The notes beneath the pieces are model-generated. The model saw only the letters and a list, made by a program, of their open reading frames with translations, was not told where the DNA came from and searched no databases. This document shows, piece by piece, positions 52,193 to 63,359 of a stretch of DNA of 64,000 nucleotides. The position numbers and the translations under genes are program-made. The DNA comes from Galeruca laticollis (taxonomy: Eukaryota > Arthropoda > Insecta > Coleoptera > Chrysomelidae), in NCBI GenBank assembly GCA_963921935.1, contig OY998175.1, forward strand, positions 264,423,709 to 264,487,708, given 5' to 3'. How positions within the stretch are numbered: the stretch's first letter is position 1; the number at the start of each line of letters is the position of its first letter.

Positions 52193-54267
52193 TAATTTTC
52201 CCGGTTTATTATCAAGTACAAACTGAATGATATTATTTCAGGGTTTTATTCTGACCGGAGTTGTTCGAAAACATTTGATACACCAAAGTGCGCCCGTTTC
52301 GGACGAGATATATTTCACTACTGCCTTTTGTTTTCTCGAGAGTTCTTCTTTTATCACAGGTTGAAAATACTGCTAGATGCTCATTCGTGACAGTGATTTA
52401 CTCAGATGATATTTTTGTATTTATATTTCTTCCTTCGGAACAGGGGATTATTTTGGCACCAGGGAACGCCAAAACGTAAAAAAGTCTAGAAGCAGCAATT
52501 TCGTACTAAATGCCGCGAGGGTTTTCTATCAAATCGAGGGTTTGACATTTGGAACTCTCCCCCATCAAACGTTGTTAACGATTTGGCAGTAAACTCTTTC
52601 AACAGTAATTACGATGCCTACAAATCAACTGACTACTTTTTTGTAATTTTATTTTGTTTACTTCATTTTCTTTGCAATTATTGGTAAATTTAATTTTCTA
52701 TTCGAGCTATATAGGTCTTTGATCTCGACTCTGTTTCATAAAAAAGAGAATCAAAACAAAAAAAGTATTTCACAATAATATGAACGAACGACACAATTAA
52801 TCAGAAACTAATTGGGAAATATTTCCAAAATTGAAACAATCCAGTACTACGTGAGATTTTGTTGTATGGTTAGTCCAAAACAAATGTGCACCGCAAACAA
52901 ACTCAAAAAGACGCTACAATAATCAAAATCTATTTTTTTGCAAAATATTTGCCTGAGATGGAAATCGAAGAATTTGTTATAATGTGCTACCTCTGCGACA
53001 TTAATTTTCTAATGTTTCTTTGGAAACTGTAGTGATTATTTTGATCACACTGCTGTCACTATAATCATATATGGCATAATATTAGAAATTATGAACCAGT
53101 TATCTCGTTTTCCATTGTCACTCCGGCTTACGACACATTTTCGTTAGATGCCCTTCTCTTTATTAAGGAACTATCATTTACGCACAATGTTGGAGACAAC
53201 TAATGTTGCATGGCCGGTCGACAATATAGAATGTTGTCTGCATATCTGGCTATACACAATTGCGTTTGAATTTCAAAAGCGGTGGTCAGTGGCCCTAAAA
53301 TGGATAATATGGGAAACCATATATCATTAATTTGGTCTTCTGAAACGTCAATGGAATTATTGTGCATAATTCACATAGTGTATTACTATAGCAAAATTCC
53401 ATCATTAACTAGGAATTAATTCACAGTGCATTGTTGATCCATAGTTACGGTGAACGTTGAATACTAACTCAATTTTCCTATTATTCTCACAAAGATGCTC
53501 CCACGACTTGATTCAATGCCATCAATGGAAATTACAAAAGATATACAGTGTGGAAAAATTCATATTTTCGATAACTGTACATAATTGAAAAAAATACGAA
53601 AGACGTCAAATTCAAATTGACATTCTTCATCGTGAATATGTGATCCCTACTTACAATACTCATCGAATGACGGGTACAACGCACAATTTTTTAAATGGGG
53701 GAGGGAGGGATTTTGAGTTGATTTTGGGTTATTACAGAAAGTTTAGCCCTGCTATAGGATACGTTTCCTATATAGGCCTGGGATTGGGTGTGTTTGGTTG
53801 GGACTTTTCATGTTGTGGAAGAAAGTTGAGTGCAAAAATTGTTTAGGAAGTAGAGGTCGATTTGGCTTGTCGATGACGAAAGTTTGTAATAGGAGTGTCT
53901 AGGAAGGAAATCCGGAGTATTGGTTTAGAAGTTTCTAGGAAAAGTGGAGACAAAACAGTCTATAATTGAATTTGAAGAGAAGTGACTAAAATTGGAATTT
54001 TTGACTGCTTTTTGATAGTTGAATAGGATCTGGAAGGAGGGGGGGATGATCGTAAGATGATGGTGATGGTTGATTTGAGTGTATCGAGGAGTTTTTTAAT
54101 TAAGAAATAAATTTTAATGTAAAATACGGATTGTTTTTTTTTGATTACTTTATTTACCAACTTCATTAAAAATAACAAAACAACATAGTTAAAAAGTAAG
54201 GGTACACTATGATAACTAGTGTTAATCATTGGTCCAATATAAGAATCTCATGTATAATCACCATATT
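52193..54267. other. No recognised feature
   Basis: Only small frames. The section 53690-54060 is unusually G-rich on the plus strand (GGGGGAGGGAGGGA) but carries no motif that I trust. Confidence 0.45.
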
Positions 54268-54509
54268 TATTTATTGTTACACAATTCAAACAGGTATATA
54301 AGCTAATTACATGGATTTATAAATAAGTACAATAATTTGAATAATAATGAAAATAGGAATAGGACATAGGTTAGTATTAAAAATTAATGTTACCAGGCTT
54401 ATCAAATTCACATTAGATCAGAATCAAATCCTGATCCAAAAGCGAATCAAAACACGAAAGTAGCGGATCTTTGTTTGATAAGTTATTAACGCATATTTAC
54501 TTGTATTGC

Positions 54510-55124
54510 CTAGGTAGTGTAATTTTTTAAGTACAAACGCACTGTTTCCACATATTGCCGCAACGACATAGTGAAATCAATGTTATACACATTATTGACA
54601 ATATTAGCGAATTTCAACATGATTTCCAGAGGTGAACACACATACGTTCTTATTTTTCCAAATACTAAAGAAAAACGAGTTACACTAATAGGAACTTTGA
54701 AAGGAATTAAAGCTGACACATTACTACACTTTGAAATGGTATTAACTATTTTATACAAAAATACCATATTTAATAATTTACGTCTCGCTGTTAATGATAT
54801 AACATTAAATTCTTCTCGTTAAAAGGTTGATCTTACATATGAACAGTCAGGCTATTTCCGATATCTTTTGAGATACAGATACCGTAGAAACTTATTTTGA
54901 ATTTTTTCTATGGAGTCCAAGTGCACCTGCGCTTGACTATTCCAAATAACAGACCCAAAATCCAATTTTGATCTAACCAACGTAGTGAAATTAATTCTTA
55001 TAGCATTTCTATTTGAGAAATTGGATGTTTGTCGGAAGACAAAACCTGAAGCTCTGTTTGCTTGCGCTACTGTCCTTTCGATGTGTGTTGTGAAAGACAT
55101 CTCATGACTGTAAGTCACACCCAA
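54510..55124 (-). pseudogene. Jockey/CR1-like RT thumb and C-terminus
   Basis: 54852-55124 reads L-G-V-T-Y-S-H-E-M-S-F-T-T-H-I and S-K-L-D-F-G-S-V-I-W-N, typical after the RT active site; 54510-54767 holds the end of the protein. A frameshift separates them. Confidence 0.75.
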
Positions 55125-55160
55125 ATCTTTGATTTCCTTAACCCTTCTTAAATTATTTTG

Positions 55161-56563
55161 TTACATCATATAATCAAAATTTATAATATTTTTATTACGA
55201 GAAATGGACATAATATAACAATTATACACATTGAATAATAATTTATCTTCATTGCTCCAATCTACTAGATTATTCAAATCCTTTTGCAGAAGTACGCAAT
55301 CTCTCAATGACTGAATCTTCTTCAATATTTTAAAATCGTCCGCAAACATTAGGCACTGGTAGATTCAACAACACTAGGCAAATCGTTAATAAATAAAATA
55401 AATAGCAAGGGACCTAAGCTCGACCCCTGCGGGACCCCTGAGTTTGCATGAAATTTTCGCGATGTATTTCCGTTGAATCTTACCATAAAATGTCTATTTT
55501 GCAAATAGCTACCAAACAGTTTTAACAACGCGAATGAGAAGCCAAAATTATGCAATTTTTTTATTAATGAATCATTATTGACTCTGTCAAAGGCTTTCTG
55601 GAAATCCGTATATATTACATCCATTTGCGATTTATTTTCGAATATATAATTAACAGATGCTGCAAACATCATTAAATTTGCAATTATTGATCTACCCGAC
55701 ATAAAACCATGCTGTTATTCTACTATACTGTTTTTAACATGGTTGTAAATATGGGCGTGTAAAATTAGTTCGAACAGTTTTGCACGAGCGCACATAATTG
55801 ATACTCCCCTATAATTTTCTATTCCATTCGTAGCACCTGATTTATGTATTGGAGTGTGAACTGACATTTTACATATCTCAGGAAAACAATACAATAAAAA
55901 ATATGAAGTAGTGGTGGTTTAAGCCCTTCTTGACCTTCTTTTACAATGTAAGGTGGTATACCGTTCACCCCCGCAGTTTTCTTTGGTTTTTATTTCTTCA
56001 CCGCAGCATCATAATCAGAATCGCTGATAATACCTATATGTAACAAGCTATTATTATTAATTATATCTACAAAATTCAGGTTATATGATGATTTTTCCCT
56101 GCTGTGCACTGAAGCAGAATATTCTGCATATGATTCTACTACCTGAGCCCCCTGTATTGTTTGATCGTTAAATTTGAATGGATCTACTAGACCTCCCTCC
56201 CTACTATTTTAAAACGTTGTTCAAAAAAGAGTTTATATTAGTTCCCACGCTTTGTTCGATACCTTTTATATATTTTTTATGTTTAATATTAACCAATGAT
56301 TTAATTTTTTTCCTTGTATCCATATATTTATTTCTATAAAATTCTGAAACTAATTTTAATTTTCTAAAGTTGTTTTTATCCTTCAACAATTCTTCTATTT
56401 CTGGTGTAAACCACTCGGGAAATTTATCATAATTGTTGTACAGTTTGTATTTTGGTAAACACTCATCATGGTATATTTTACTATGAAACATGTCAATTGT
56501 TTTGTTGGGATCGTTTTTCGTTGTGACGTCCTCCCAAGACTCACTTATCATCAGTTCACTCAT
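55161..56563 (-). pseudogene. Jockey/CR1-like reverse transcriptase
   Basis: 56204-56563 is the connector (W-F-T-P-E-I-E-E-L-L-K-D-K). 55349-55702 has V-I-Y-T-D-F-Q-K-A-F-D-R-V (motif A) and G-V-P-Q-G-S-S-L-G-P-L-L-F (motif B). 55161-55349 starts M-F-A-D-D-F-K-I (motif C). Motifs B and C are in different frames because of a one-base shift just before F-A-D-D. The first part of RT, at about 55710-56200, has stops. Confidence 0.85.
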
Positions 56564-56585
56564 TCGAAAAAAATTTTATTTTTTG

Positions 56586-56586
<1 letters not shown>

Positions 56587-56629
<43 letters not shown>
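56587..56629. repeat. (AT)n microsatellite
   Basis: About 20 AT units within the connector between endonuclease and RT of the LINE. Confidence 0.95.
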
Positions 56630-56631
<2 letters not shown>

Positions 56632-56820
56632 CAGCTGTTTGGTTTTCCCTACTACTATTCAATTTTGTAAATGTAAGTTTTATGTCCAGAGATCGATGTG
56701 GCGGATCCTCCTTTACTAAGAACAACAACTCTCTGGACACATTACAACTGTTTCTATTTTCTTCCAAAGAAGCAATCACCAAATCTAACGTTTTGCCGTC
56801 AGCGTTTTTACATCATTATA

Positions 56821-57369
56821 TTAATCTAGAGAATTGAAGTTTAGAAAATCCAGTGTAACTTTTAACTTTCTCATAGGACTAGAAAAGGAATTAGTGTTAC
56901 TACCCTTTATTTCGGGTATATTGAAACCCCTCACAATAAATGTATTATTAATATTTTTCATACTTTTTTGTATAAGTTCACAACAGCGTTCGTAATCGTC
57001 TACACCACAATCAGGAGGAATATATACTCCAATAATACAAATTTTGAATTTTTTACTTATTATAATGTCAATAGATAACATTTCAAATGATGAGCAGTGC
57101 CGTATAAAACTTAGAACTCTATGCTGCTTTTTTACTGCAACTAACACACCACTACCTTTGGACTTACCCGTTATATTAAGATCTCTATTCGCTTTCATTG
57201 TATTATATGTGTTCATATCAACCAATTCCCCGTCAAGAACACCCGCCTGAAGCCATGTTTCTACCGCCACAATTATGTCAAACCTACTTTGTGATGAATT
57301 TGACTGAAACTCCACTACTTTCGTATTCAAACATCTACAGTTCTGGTAATTCAAATATATGTCGGTCAT
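56821..57369 (-). pseudogene. Jockey/CR1-like endonuclease
   Basis: Y-Q-N-C-R-C-L-N-T-K, I-I-V-A-V-E-T-W-L (catalytic Glu), G-S-G-V-L-V-A-V and I-C-I-G-V-Y-I-P-P are clear. The G-D-F-N motif has become R-G-F-N-I-P-E. The end of the domain (S-D-H) lies beyond the stop and is not seen. Confidence 0.8.
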
Positions 57370-57838
57370 AGAACATTAAGCAATCAAAGTTACTGCAGAA
57401 AATATTCAATAATCACGATACACATTCTGTATCCCATAAAGTTGTTATATATTTCATTAATGATAATTCCCATCCCTCAATCAGCAATCACTACAAATAT
57501 CTACGATTGATGAATTGATAAAGTACTTAACCAAGAAAATTTGTTTGATTCACAAAATATAAATACAAAAAATTATGGAAAAACCCAATAAATTATACTC
57601 TATCCAGAATGATACCAATTCATAATTTACTTGAAAATTAAATTAAATGACAGTCCAACCTGTAATTATAATCCATATTTTACCATATTGTTTTTCATAA
57701 AAAGTTATCAATATTTCTTCATTAAAAACTTGCTTGTCTTCTCCACCCATAGTCGATAATCGAACACTGGAATCCCTACCACCATACAAACATATGATAT
57801 ATTTACTTTTAGAATAGCAGTCCGTACACACAAAATTA

Positions 57839-58495
57839 CTAGTCTGCATCCTTCATCGAATTGACCTTCTTTATTCGCCCATTAACTTTCAAATATATTC
57901 TTCCACCATAACTCCGTGTCGCCTGCCTTCCATATCTTTTTCTCATTTCCTTTAGCAATATAAATCTAGATTCTGTGAGATCCTCGTTAACAAATATATT
58001 GGTACCTTTCAGTTCTTTTTTAGCCAATAAAATCTCCTTTCTCTTCAAGTAAGAGACAAATTCTATTAAAACTGTTCTTGTCGTCTTTTCCTTATAATTT
58101 GTTTTCTCCAATCTATATACATTGACAAAATCCATATAGGAACATTTTACTTTCATAGTTCCGTTTATTATATGCAGTATAACGGATAACAAATTTTCAT
58201 CTTCACCTACGCCTTCAAATCGTAATACATCTCTTATCCGGACTGACTCCATATCCTCTATCTATTTTTTCAATCTTTCTCTTTCCTCCCCTTGTAAATA
58301 TGTAGAACTGTTGGTTTCTGAAATCTTGGTTGACAGTTGCTTAAATTTCTTGTCTAAATTAGATGACAAGCTGTTTATATTGTCTTTCATTACGTCTAGT
58401 CTCTTACCAATTTTTTTCTCGATTCCTTCGCATGCCTTGCAGTATCGTCTATCGATTGACTTCCACCTCTTGTTCTATGTGTCATTTATTCCAGG
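57839..58495 (-). pseudogene. LINE ORF1 with FP-like domain
   Basis: The open frame 57839-58252 (137 residues) contains R-T-V-L-I-E-F-V-S-Y-L-K-R-K-E-I-L, L-K-G-T-N-I-F-V-N-E-D-L-T and I-Y-L-K-V-N-G-R, the pattern of the FP-like ORF1 domain of many insect LINEs. One TAG upstream (about 58262) separates a coiled-coil segment (58265-58460: I-E-K-K-I-G-K-R-L, N-L-D-K-K-F-K-Q-L). It would bind element RNA. Confidence 0.75.
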
Positions 58496-58672
58496 AAATT
58501 AATGTATGTGAACTGCTATTTTGATGGAGGTTTATTAAACCGGCATCCAATTTACAAAATAAGATTCTACTGGAAATGTCACATATGAAAAATCTTAACT
58601 TTATACCACTTTTAACAACTAATATTTCAGGAGCACTTTAACACGTCTAATCGCAAACGATCCTACACATTA

Positions 58673-59061
58673 CTATGAAACTAAATGCGGAAGTGATTCT
58701 TCAGCAATAGCTTCAGTTAACAAATCGGCAACATTTTCTTCAGACGGCACATAGAAAATATTCGATATATTTTCTCCCTTGCAGAATAATAGTGTACATC
58801 AACATTGAGACAACTGTATAATAGCATGATTATCACAAAGTAAATGTACTGATATGTTCTCAGATATATCTCTTAAATATAGAGCATCCAAATGGTTTGC
58901 CCACACGCAGCAGAAAATGCCATATACTCCGCATCTGCTGTAGAAACAGTGACAGAGTTTTGTTTTCTCTTTGTCCAGTAAATCGTAGCTTCTACATAAA
59001 AAGCGATAAGTCCGCTATAAGGTTTTCCTACGTAACTTCCATTGTATACATCACTAAACAT
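58673..59061 (-). pseudogene. Ty1/copia RNase H remnant
   Basis: V-T-V-S-T-A-D-A-E-Y-M-A-F-S-A-A-C is the unmistakable copia RNase H segment. After one frameshift, L-L-C-D-N-H-A-I-I-Q-L-S and V-P-S-E-E-N-V-A-D-L-L-T follow, ending S-L-P-H-L-V-S and TAG at 58673. This is the C-terminus of a copia pol; nothing else of the element is present. Confidence 0.85.
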
Positions 59062-59483
59062 TGGAATTTGTGGTGATCTGTGATTTTATATGTAAGTTTT
59101 GAATCAATAGTGCTTTTAAAATATCAGCAAATATTGAACCGTGGAAACATGAGTTTGATTTGAATCAACATAAAAATGGGACAAAACGTTAAAACCCAAC
59201 TAGATTAGATTAGATTAGATTTTAACGGTGTTACAATGCACTGAAACCTGAGGTTTATTGTGCCCCCCTATCAGAGCTGTTCTCGCTACTACTACAGCTC
59301 GCCTTCCAGATCCAGGGTTCTAATGAACTCTAGTATTTGAAACGGCTTCAACGAGGTTACATCCTCACTCTTCCAAGTTTCTTGTCCGAAGCATTTCTTG
59401 CGTTGGCTTGCAATGGCGACTCATTCCAGAAATAGGTGATTCGGAGTTTCATCCTCCTCCCCACAGAATCTACACTCGTCAGT

Positions 59484-60608
59484 TTATGCTAGACCTATTC
59501 TCATTATGTGCTTCCTAAGGCGGCAGTGTCCTGTAAGAAAGCCCGTGAAGAGATGTAGCTTATTTTTACGGAATTCCAAATATTTTTTAGATCTAGCGGT
59601 GTCAACGTTCCTCAGGAACTTTTTGGAATGTTCCAACCCGGGAAGGCACCGCCAGAGTACTTTTCTTTCGGTTTCCTCCTTCTTCCGAAACTCTTCCTTA
59701 TAGGAACATTTTCCTACATCATAGATAGGCTCCGGGCCAATAAAGGGAGTTTGTGCTCCTTTCCTGGGAAGTGTATCAGCCTTTTCATTTCCTGTAATTC
59801 CCGAGTGGCCATGAACCCAAACTAAAGAGACCCTGTTATTCTTGCCTAATTCATTAAGTTTTTTTCGGCACTCCCATGCCAAATTTTGATCAATTACATA
59901 GGAGCTCAATGCTTTGAAGGCTGCTTGACTATCAGAATGGATCGATATGTCACATTTCTGATAGTTTCTTTCTAGGTTCATTTCCACGCATCTTTCAATC
60001 GCAAGTTTCTCTGCCTGAAAGGTGCTCAGGAAGAAGCCTAACGATGATGAGTATCTAACGCCAGGCCCAAATACTCCAGCGTCTGTTCCAGTGGTGGTTT
60101 TTGAACCATCCGTATACCATCTAATGGTGTTTTCTCTAAGAGATTGGGTGGTGTATTCCCTTTCCCAGTCTCTCCTCGTATTTAGTATCGTAGAGAAATT
60201 CTTTTTGATACTTACTTTCTTGATCATTTCGTCACTGGGAAGATTCGCTGTTGAGATGTATTTTATTAGAGATGACCAGGTTCCCTGATTTTTAATACTC
60301 TCATTTCTTGAGCCTTCCATAGATATTCTAAGAATTACCTCTTGGGCAGATCTTTCTATCACCAGATGTAGAGGTGTGAGATATGTAATGATCTCAAGTG
60401 TTGGATTTGGACACGTTCTCATAGCTCCAGTGATGGCATGCCTTTGAACTTTGTCGAGGATTTTCCTCGTACTGTATTGACTTGCTTTTGTATGCCAAAA
60501 TATTGCCCCATACGTAATTGCTGGTCTCACAATCATGACGTACATCCATCTCAGTATTTTTGGGTTACAGCCCCACCACTTATTAGCAAGATTTCTGCAC
60601 GTCATCAA
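59484..60608 (-). CDS. LOA-like RT thumb plus RNase H, 374 residues open
   Basis: The longest intact frame in the window. It starts in the RT thumb (W-W-G-C-N-P-K-I-L-R-W-M-Y, R-P-A-I-T-Y-G-A). From about residue 165 it has RNase H: W-Y-T-D-G-S-K-T (Asp), A-E-K-L-A-I-E-R-C (Glu), I-H-S-D-S-Q-A-A (Asp), H-S-G-I-T-G-N-E-K-A-D (last Asp). All four catalytic positions are present. A stop at 59484 precedes C-R-F-C-G-E-E-D-E-T-P-N-H-L, the zinc motif, so only the very end is cut. Confidence 0.85.
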   Translation of the reverse strand: MMTCRNLANKWWGCNPKILRWMYVMIVRPAITYGAIFWHTKASQYSTRKILDKVQRHAITGAMRTCPNPTLEIITYLTPLHLVIERSAQEVILRISMEGSRNESIKNQGTWSSLIKYISTANLPSDEMIKKVSIKKNFSTILNTRRDWEREYTTQSLRENTIRWYTDGSKTTTGTDAGVFGPGVRYSSSLGFFLSTFQAEKLAIERCVEMNLERNYQKCDISIHSDSQAAFKALSSYVIDQNLAWECRKKLNELGKNNRVSLVWVHGHSGITGNEKADTLPRKGAQTPFIGPEPIYDVGKCSYKEEFRKKEETERKVLWRCLPGLEHSKKFLRNVDTARSKKYLEFRKNKLHLFTGFLTGHCRLRKHIMRIGLA

Positions 60609-60667
60609 AGCTCTTATTGCTTTACTAGCAGTTATTTCAGCATGCTCATTCCACAGAAGCTTACAGT

Positions 60668-61265
60668 CTAGATCCGTAGATATTTATATTCTGATTTCCA
60701 TTCTATGATATCCCCGTTTATGGATATGGGTTTCATGGCTGGAAGTGTTCTTTTCCGGGGAAATGGAATGAATATGGTCTTGTTTGGGTTAATGTTTAGC
60801 CCCACTGACAAGCACCACTGTTCAATGATTCTGAGGCCATTTTGTAATAAATCACACAAGGTGCTCTCGGACTTGCCTCTGACTATTAGAACTATGTCAT
60901 CAGCATAGCCCATACATTCAAAGCCCAGCTCCGTTAGCCTGTAGAGCAACTCATCTACTACGAGGCTCCATAGAAGGGGATATATCACACCGCCTTGAAG
61001 TGTCTTATGTAGTTATCCACTACTTTCTCCATCGTTTTGAGTAGGAACGATGTTAGAGTGATGGGTCTAAAAGATCGGGTATCAGTCCCATCTTTTTTCC
61101 CTATTTTTGCTATGAAGGTTACCCTTGCCCTTTTTCATTTTCTAGGTATAAGATCCACTGCTAGACTGCTTCTTGTTATCTTCATCGGGTGAGGAAGAAT
61201 CTCATATATCCCTTGCTGCAGGAGTGCTGGAAATATTCCATCCACTCCTAGTTATTTATATGGTT
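60668..61265 (-). pseudogene. LOA-like reverse transcriptase, internally deleted
   Basis: 60668-60988 has P-L-L-W-S-L-V-V-D-E-L-L and M-G-Y-A-D-D-I-V-L-I-V (motif C intact). Upstream (about 61000-61265) G-V-D-G-I-F-P-A-L-L-Q and R-P-I-T-L-T-S-F-L-L-K-T-M-E-K are readable. They join directly to Q-G-G-V-I, so motif A and its aspartate are missing, a deletion of roughly a hundred residues or more. Confidence 0.8.
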
Positions 61266-61270
61266 GAAAG

Positions 61271-61978
61271 GTACTTATTGCCCATTCCAACCGTTAACAC
61301 CCAGTTAACAATTTGCTATTTTATAATACTCGTAGAAATGTTCTGGCGATAAATATTATAAAACAATGATATCCTCAGAAACGTTTCCAAAATGTTTATC
61401 AAATATCTGTAAATATGAAATGGGCACAATTTATATAACATTTTTTTATATAATATACTTTATAAGTGCTATAGCAACTGCCATAAAACAAATATACAAT
61501 GTTTGTGAGAGGGTTTCCATAGGGCGGTTTTGCTGTTTTTGACTTTGAAGAATGGGATCTGGCCGATAAGGATTGAAATCCCATTTTGTCTGCTACCTGA
61601 CGTATAGAAACACCATTATTAATAAGTTCACGAGTTTCTCCCAAAATTATTTTCATCAAAAGCTTCTGATTTACTTCTGTAGTTCCTGGAAAACAGAAAA
61701 CAGGATTTGTATCAACTTAATATTTTATTCGAAATTAGTAGAAACAACATTAATTTAGAATAATGGGGCAAAAATACGCACTCATCGTTTTGTTCCATAG
61801 CTCTCGTGTATATTCACTCTATTTGGCAACACGGTCAAAACCATCAAATAAGAATTTAAGGACCTAACTATATCGAAAACTCATCAACATATTAATTCAC
61901 AATTGAGCCAAGGAAATACACCAATAAACTACCTCAATGTTGAATGGTTATTGGATTTTATCATAAATTAATTTAGTT
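61271..61978. other. Spacer with one doubtful frame
   Basis: A minus-strand frame (61399-61659) contains I-N-N-G-V-S-I-R-Q-V-A-D-K-M-G-F, which could be a helix-turn-helix, but nothing supports it as a gene. Confidence 0.4.
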
Positions 61979-62850
61979 ATGCCAATCTTCACAAAAAAAC
62001 TAGTAGCACAATGCACAGACAGAAGAGCGGAAGAAAGGAAATTGAACCATACAATGAAAAAGGAAACGAAAATGGAATCAACGAACAGGGAGAAAAAAGC
62101 AATATTAGAAATAGGAGCTTGGAATGTAAGAGGTACGTACGCTGAAGGACCAATGAAAATTTTAACGCAGGAAATAGACAGAAATCAAATTAATATATTG
62201 ACAATTCGAGAAACAAAACAATAAGGAGAGTTTGTAAACGAGGTAGGAAACTACATATTCATCAATAGTGGAGGAACAACAAGAACTTTGGAAACAGGAT
62301 TTATGATCGCCAAACACAATACAGGAAGAGTGAAAACATTCCAAGCAATATCAGAGCGAATGTGTTACTTGCAAATTTATACAGTCATAGAAAATATGAG
62401 CATTTTATTTAGAAGGGGAAGAAGATGGAATGAGAGAAAAATATTACGACGCAATGGAAGAAGCGTTTAACATGATGCCAAAGAAATAGATCGAAATAGT
62501 AATAGGCTACGCCAACGCAAACATCGGCAAAGAGAGTATGTATGTACCAGTAATTGGAAAATACAGCAAACACGACGAAACAAACGACAATGGTAAAAGA
62601 CTGATTAACTTTGCAACCGAGATGGGGCTATGTATTGCCAGTTTGAACGTGAAGAAATCCACTAAGGAACATGGTTAGCACCAAACGGGATGTACTCCAA
62701 TCAAAGCGACCATTTCCTTATACAAAAACAAACAACGAAAACAGTAGGAAACGTGAGAGCCTATAGAGGAGCAGATGTGGACAGCGACCACTTTTTAGTA
62801 GTCGTGAAAATAATACGAAACAGTATACAATGAGAGGAAAAGCAAATGTG
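61979..62850 (+). pseudogene. RTE-like endonuclease
   Basis: The frame 61979-62224 has G-A-W-N-V-R-G-T-Y-A-E-G-P-M and I-L-T-I-R-E-T-K-Q (catalytic Glu), ending in a TAA that replaces the next codon. 62225-62400 continues F-I-N-S-G-G and T-G-F-M-I-A-K-H. Near 62500, after frameshifts, G-Y-A-N-A-N-I-G-K is the altered G-D-x-N-A-x-I-G-K motif, and V-D-S-D-H-F-L-V-V at about 62776-62802 carries the S-D-H motif. Confidence 0.8.
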
Positions 62851-63359
62851 CATACCAAAAAAAAGGCAACTGATGGAAAGGCTTAGAGATAACAGAACAA
62901 CAAAAATAAAATACGAATAACTGAAGAAAACCCTAGAACAACAACAGAACCACAACATAAACGTCGAATGGGGACATTTAGAGGAAACTATAAAAAAGGC
63001 GGCAAGGAAAATAATACCTCCGAAAATAAAGAAGGGAGAAGGAGAAGAATGATTGGATTCAAAATGCAGAGAATAAATAGAAAGAAGAAGCCAAGCCAAA
63101 CAGAAAATGATACAAACTGGTACATATAAAAACAGAAGACAAAACGAAGAACAAAGAAGATACGCAGGATGGAGGACAAAATAAAAAGTATAGATGAAAA
63201 TTCTGTAAATTAAGAAATGAAGCACTTTTACCAACAAATAAAATATAATAAAGGGAAAACTGGGAATAGGACCATTTGTATGAAGAACAAAAAAGGAGAA
63301 ATAATAATGAATTAAAGCGAAAAACAATGATGGGAAGAGTACTCCAAAGAAATAGTATA

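Larger units (their letters stand above)
54268..58500 (-). mobile_element. Jockey/CR1-like LINE
   Basis: ORF1, endonuclease and RT with no RNase H are read in order on the minus strand, and the 3' tail is AATAAATAAATA-like (54262-54275 on the minus strand). The copy spans all domains but is broken by several frameshifts. Confidence 0.8.
59200..61270 (-). mobile_element. LOA-like LINE, 5' truncated
   Basis: The 3' part of a LINE with RT, RNase H and a C-terminal zinc motif on the minus strand. The 3' tail is a short repeat (AATCT)4 (59205-59222), typical of some LINEs that end in microsatellites instead of poly-A. An internal deletion has removed the middle of RT. Confidence 0.8.

Noticed and set aside
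53640..53846. Frame containing L-G-Y-Y-R-K-F, reminiscent of gypsy RT ends
   Set aside because: The short match has no supporting motif on either side and lies in a G-rich low-complexity part.
61399..61659. Possible helix-turn-helix protein
   Set aside because: One helix-like phrase only; the remainder is low-complexity and there are no TIRs nearby.
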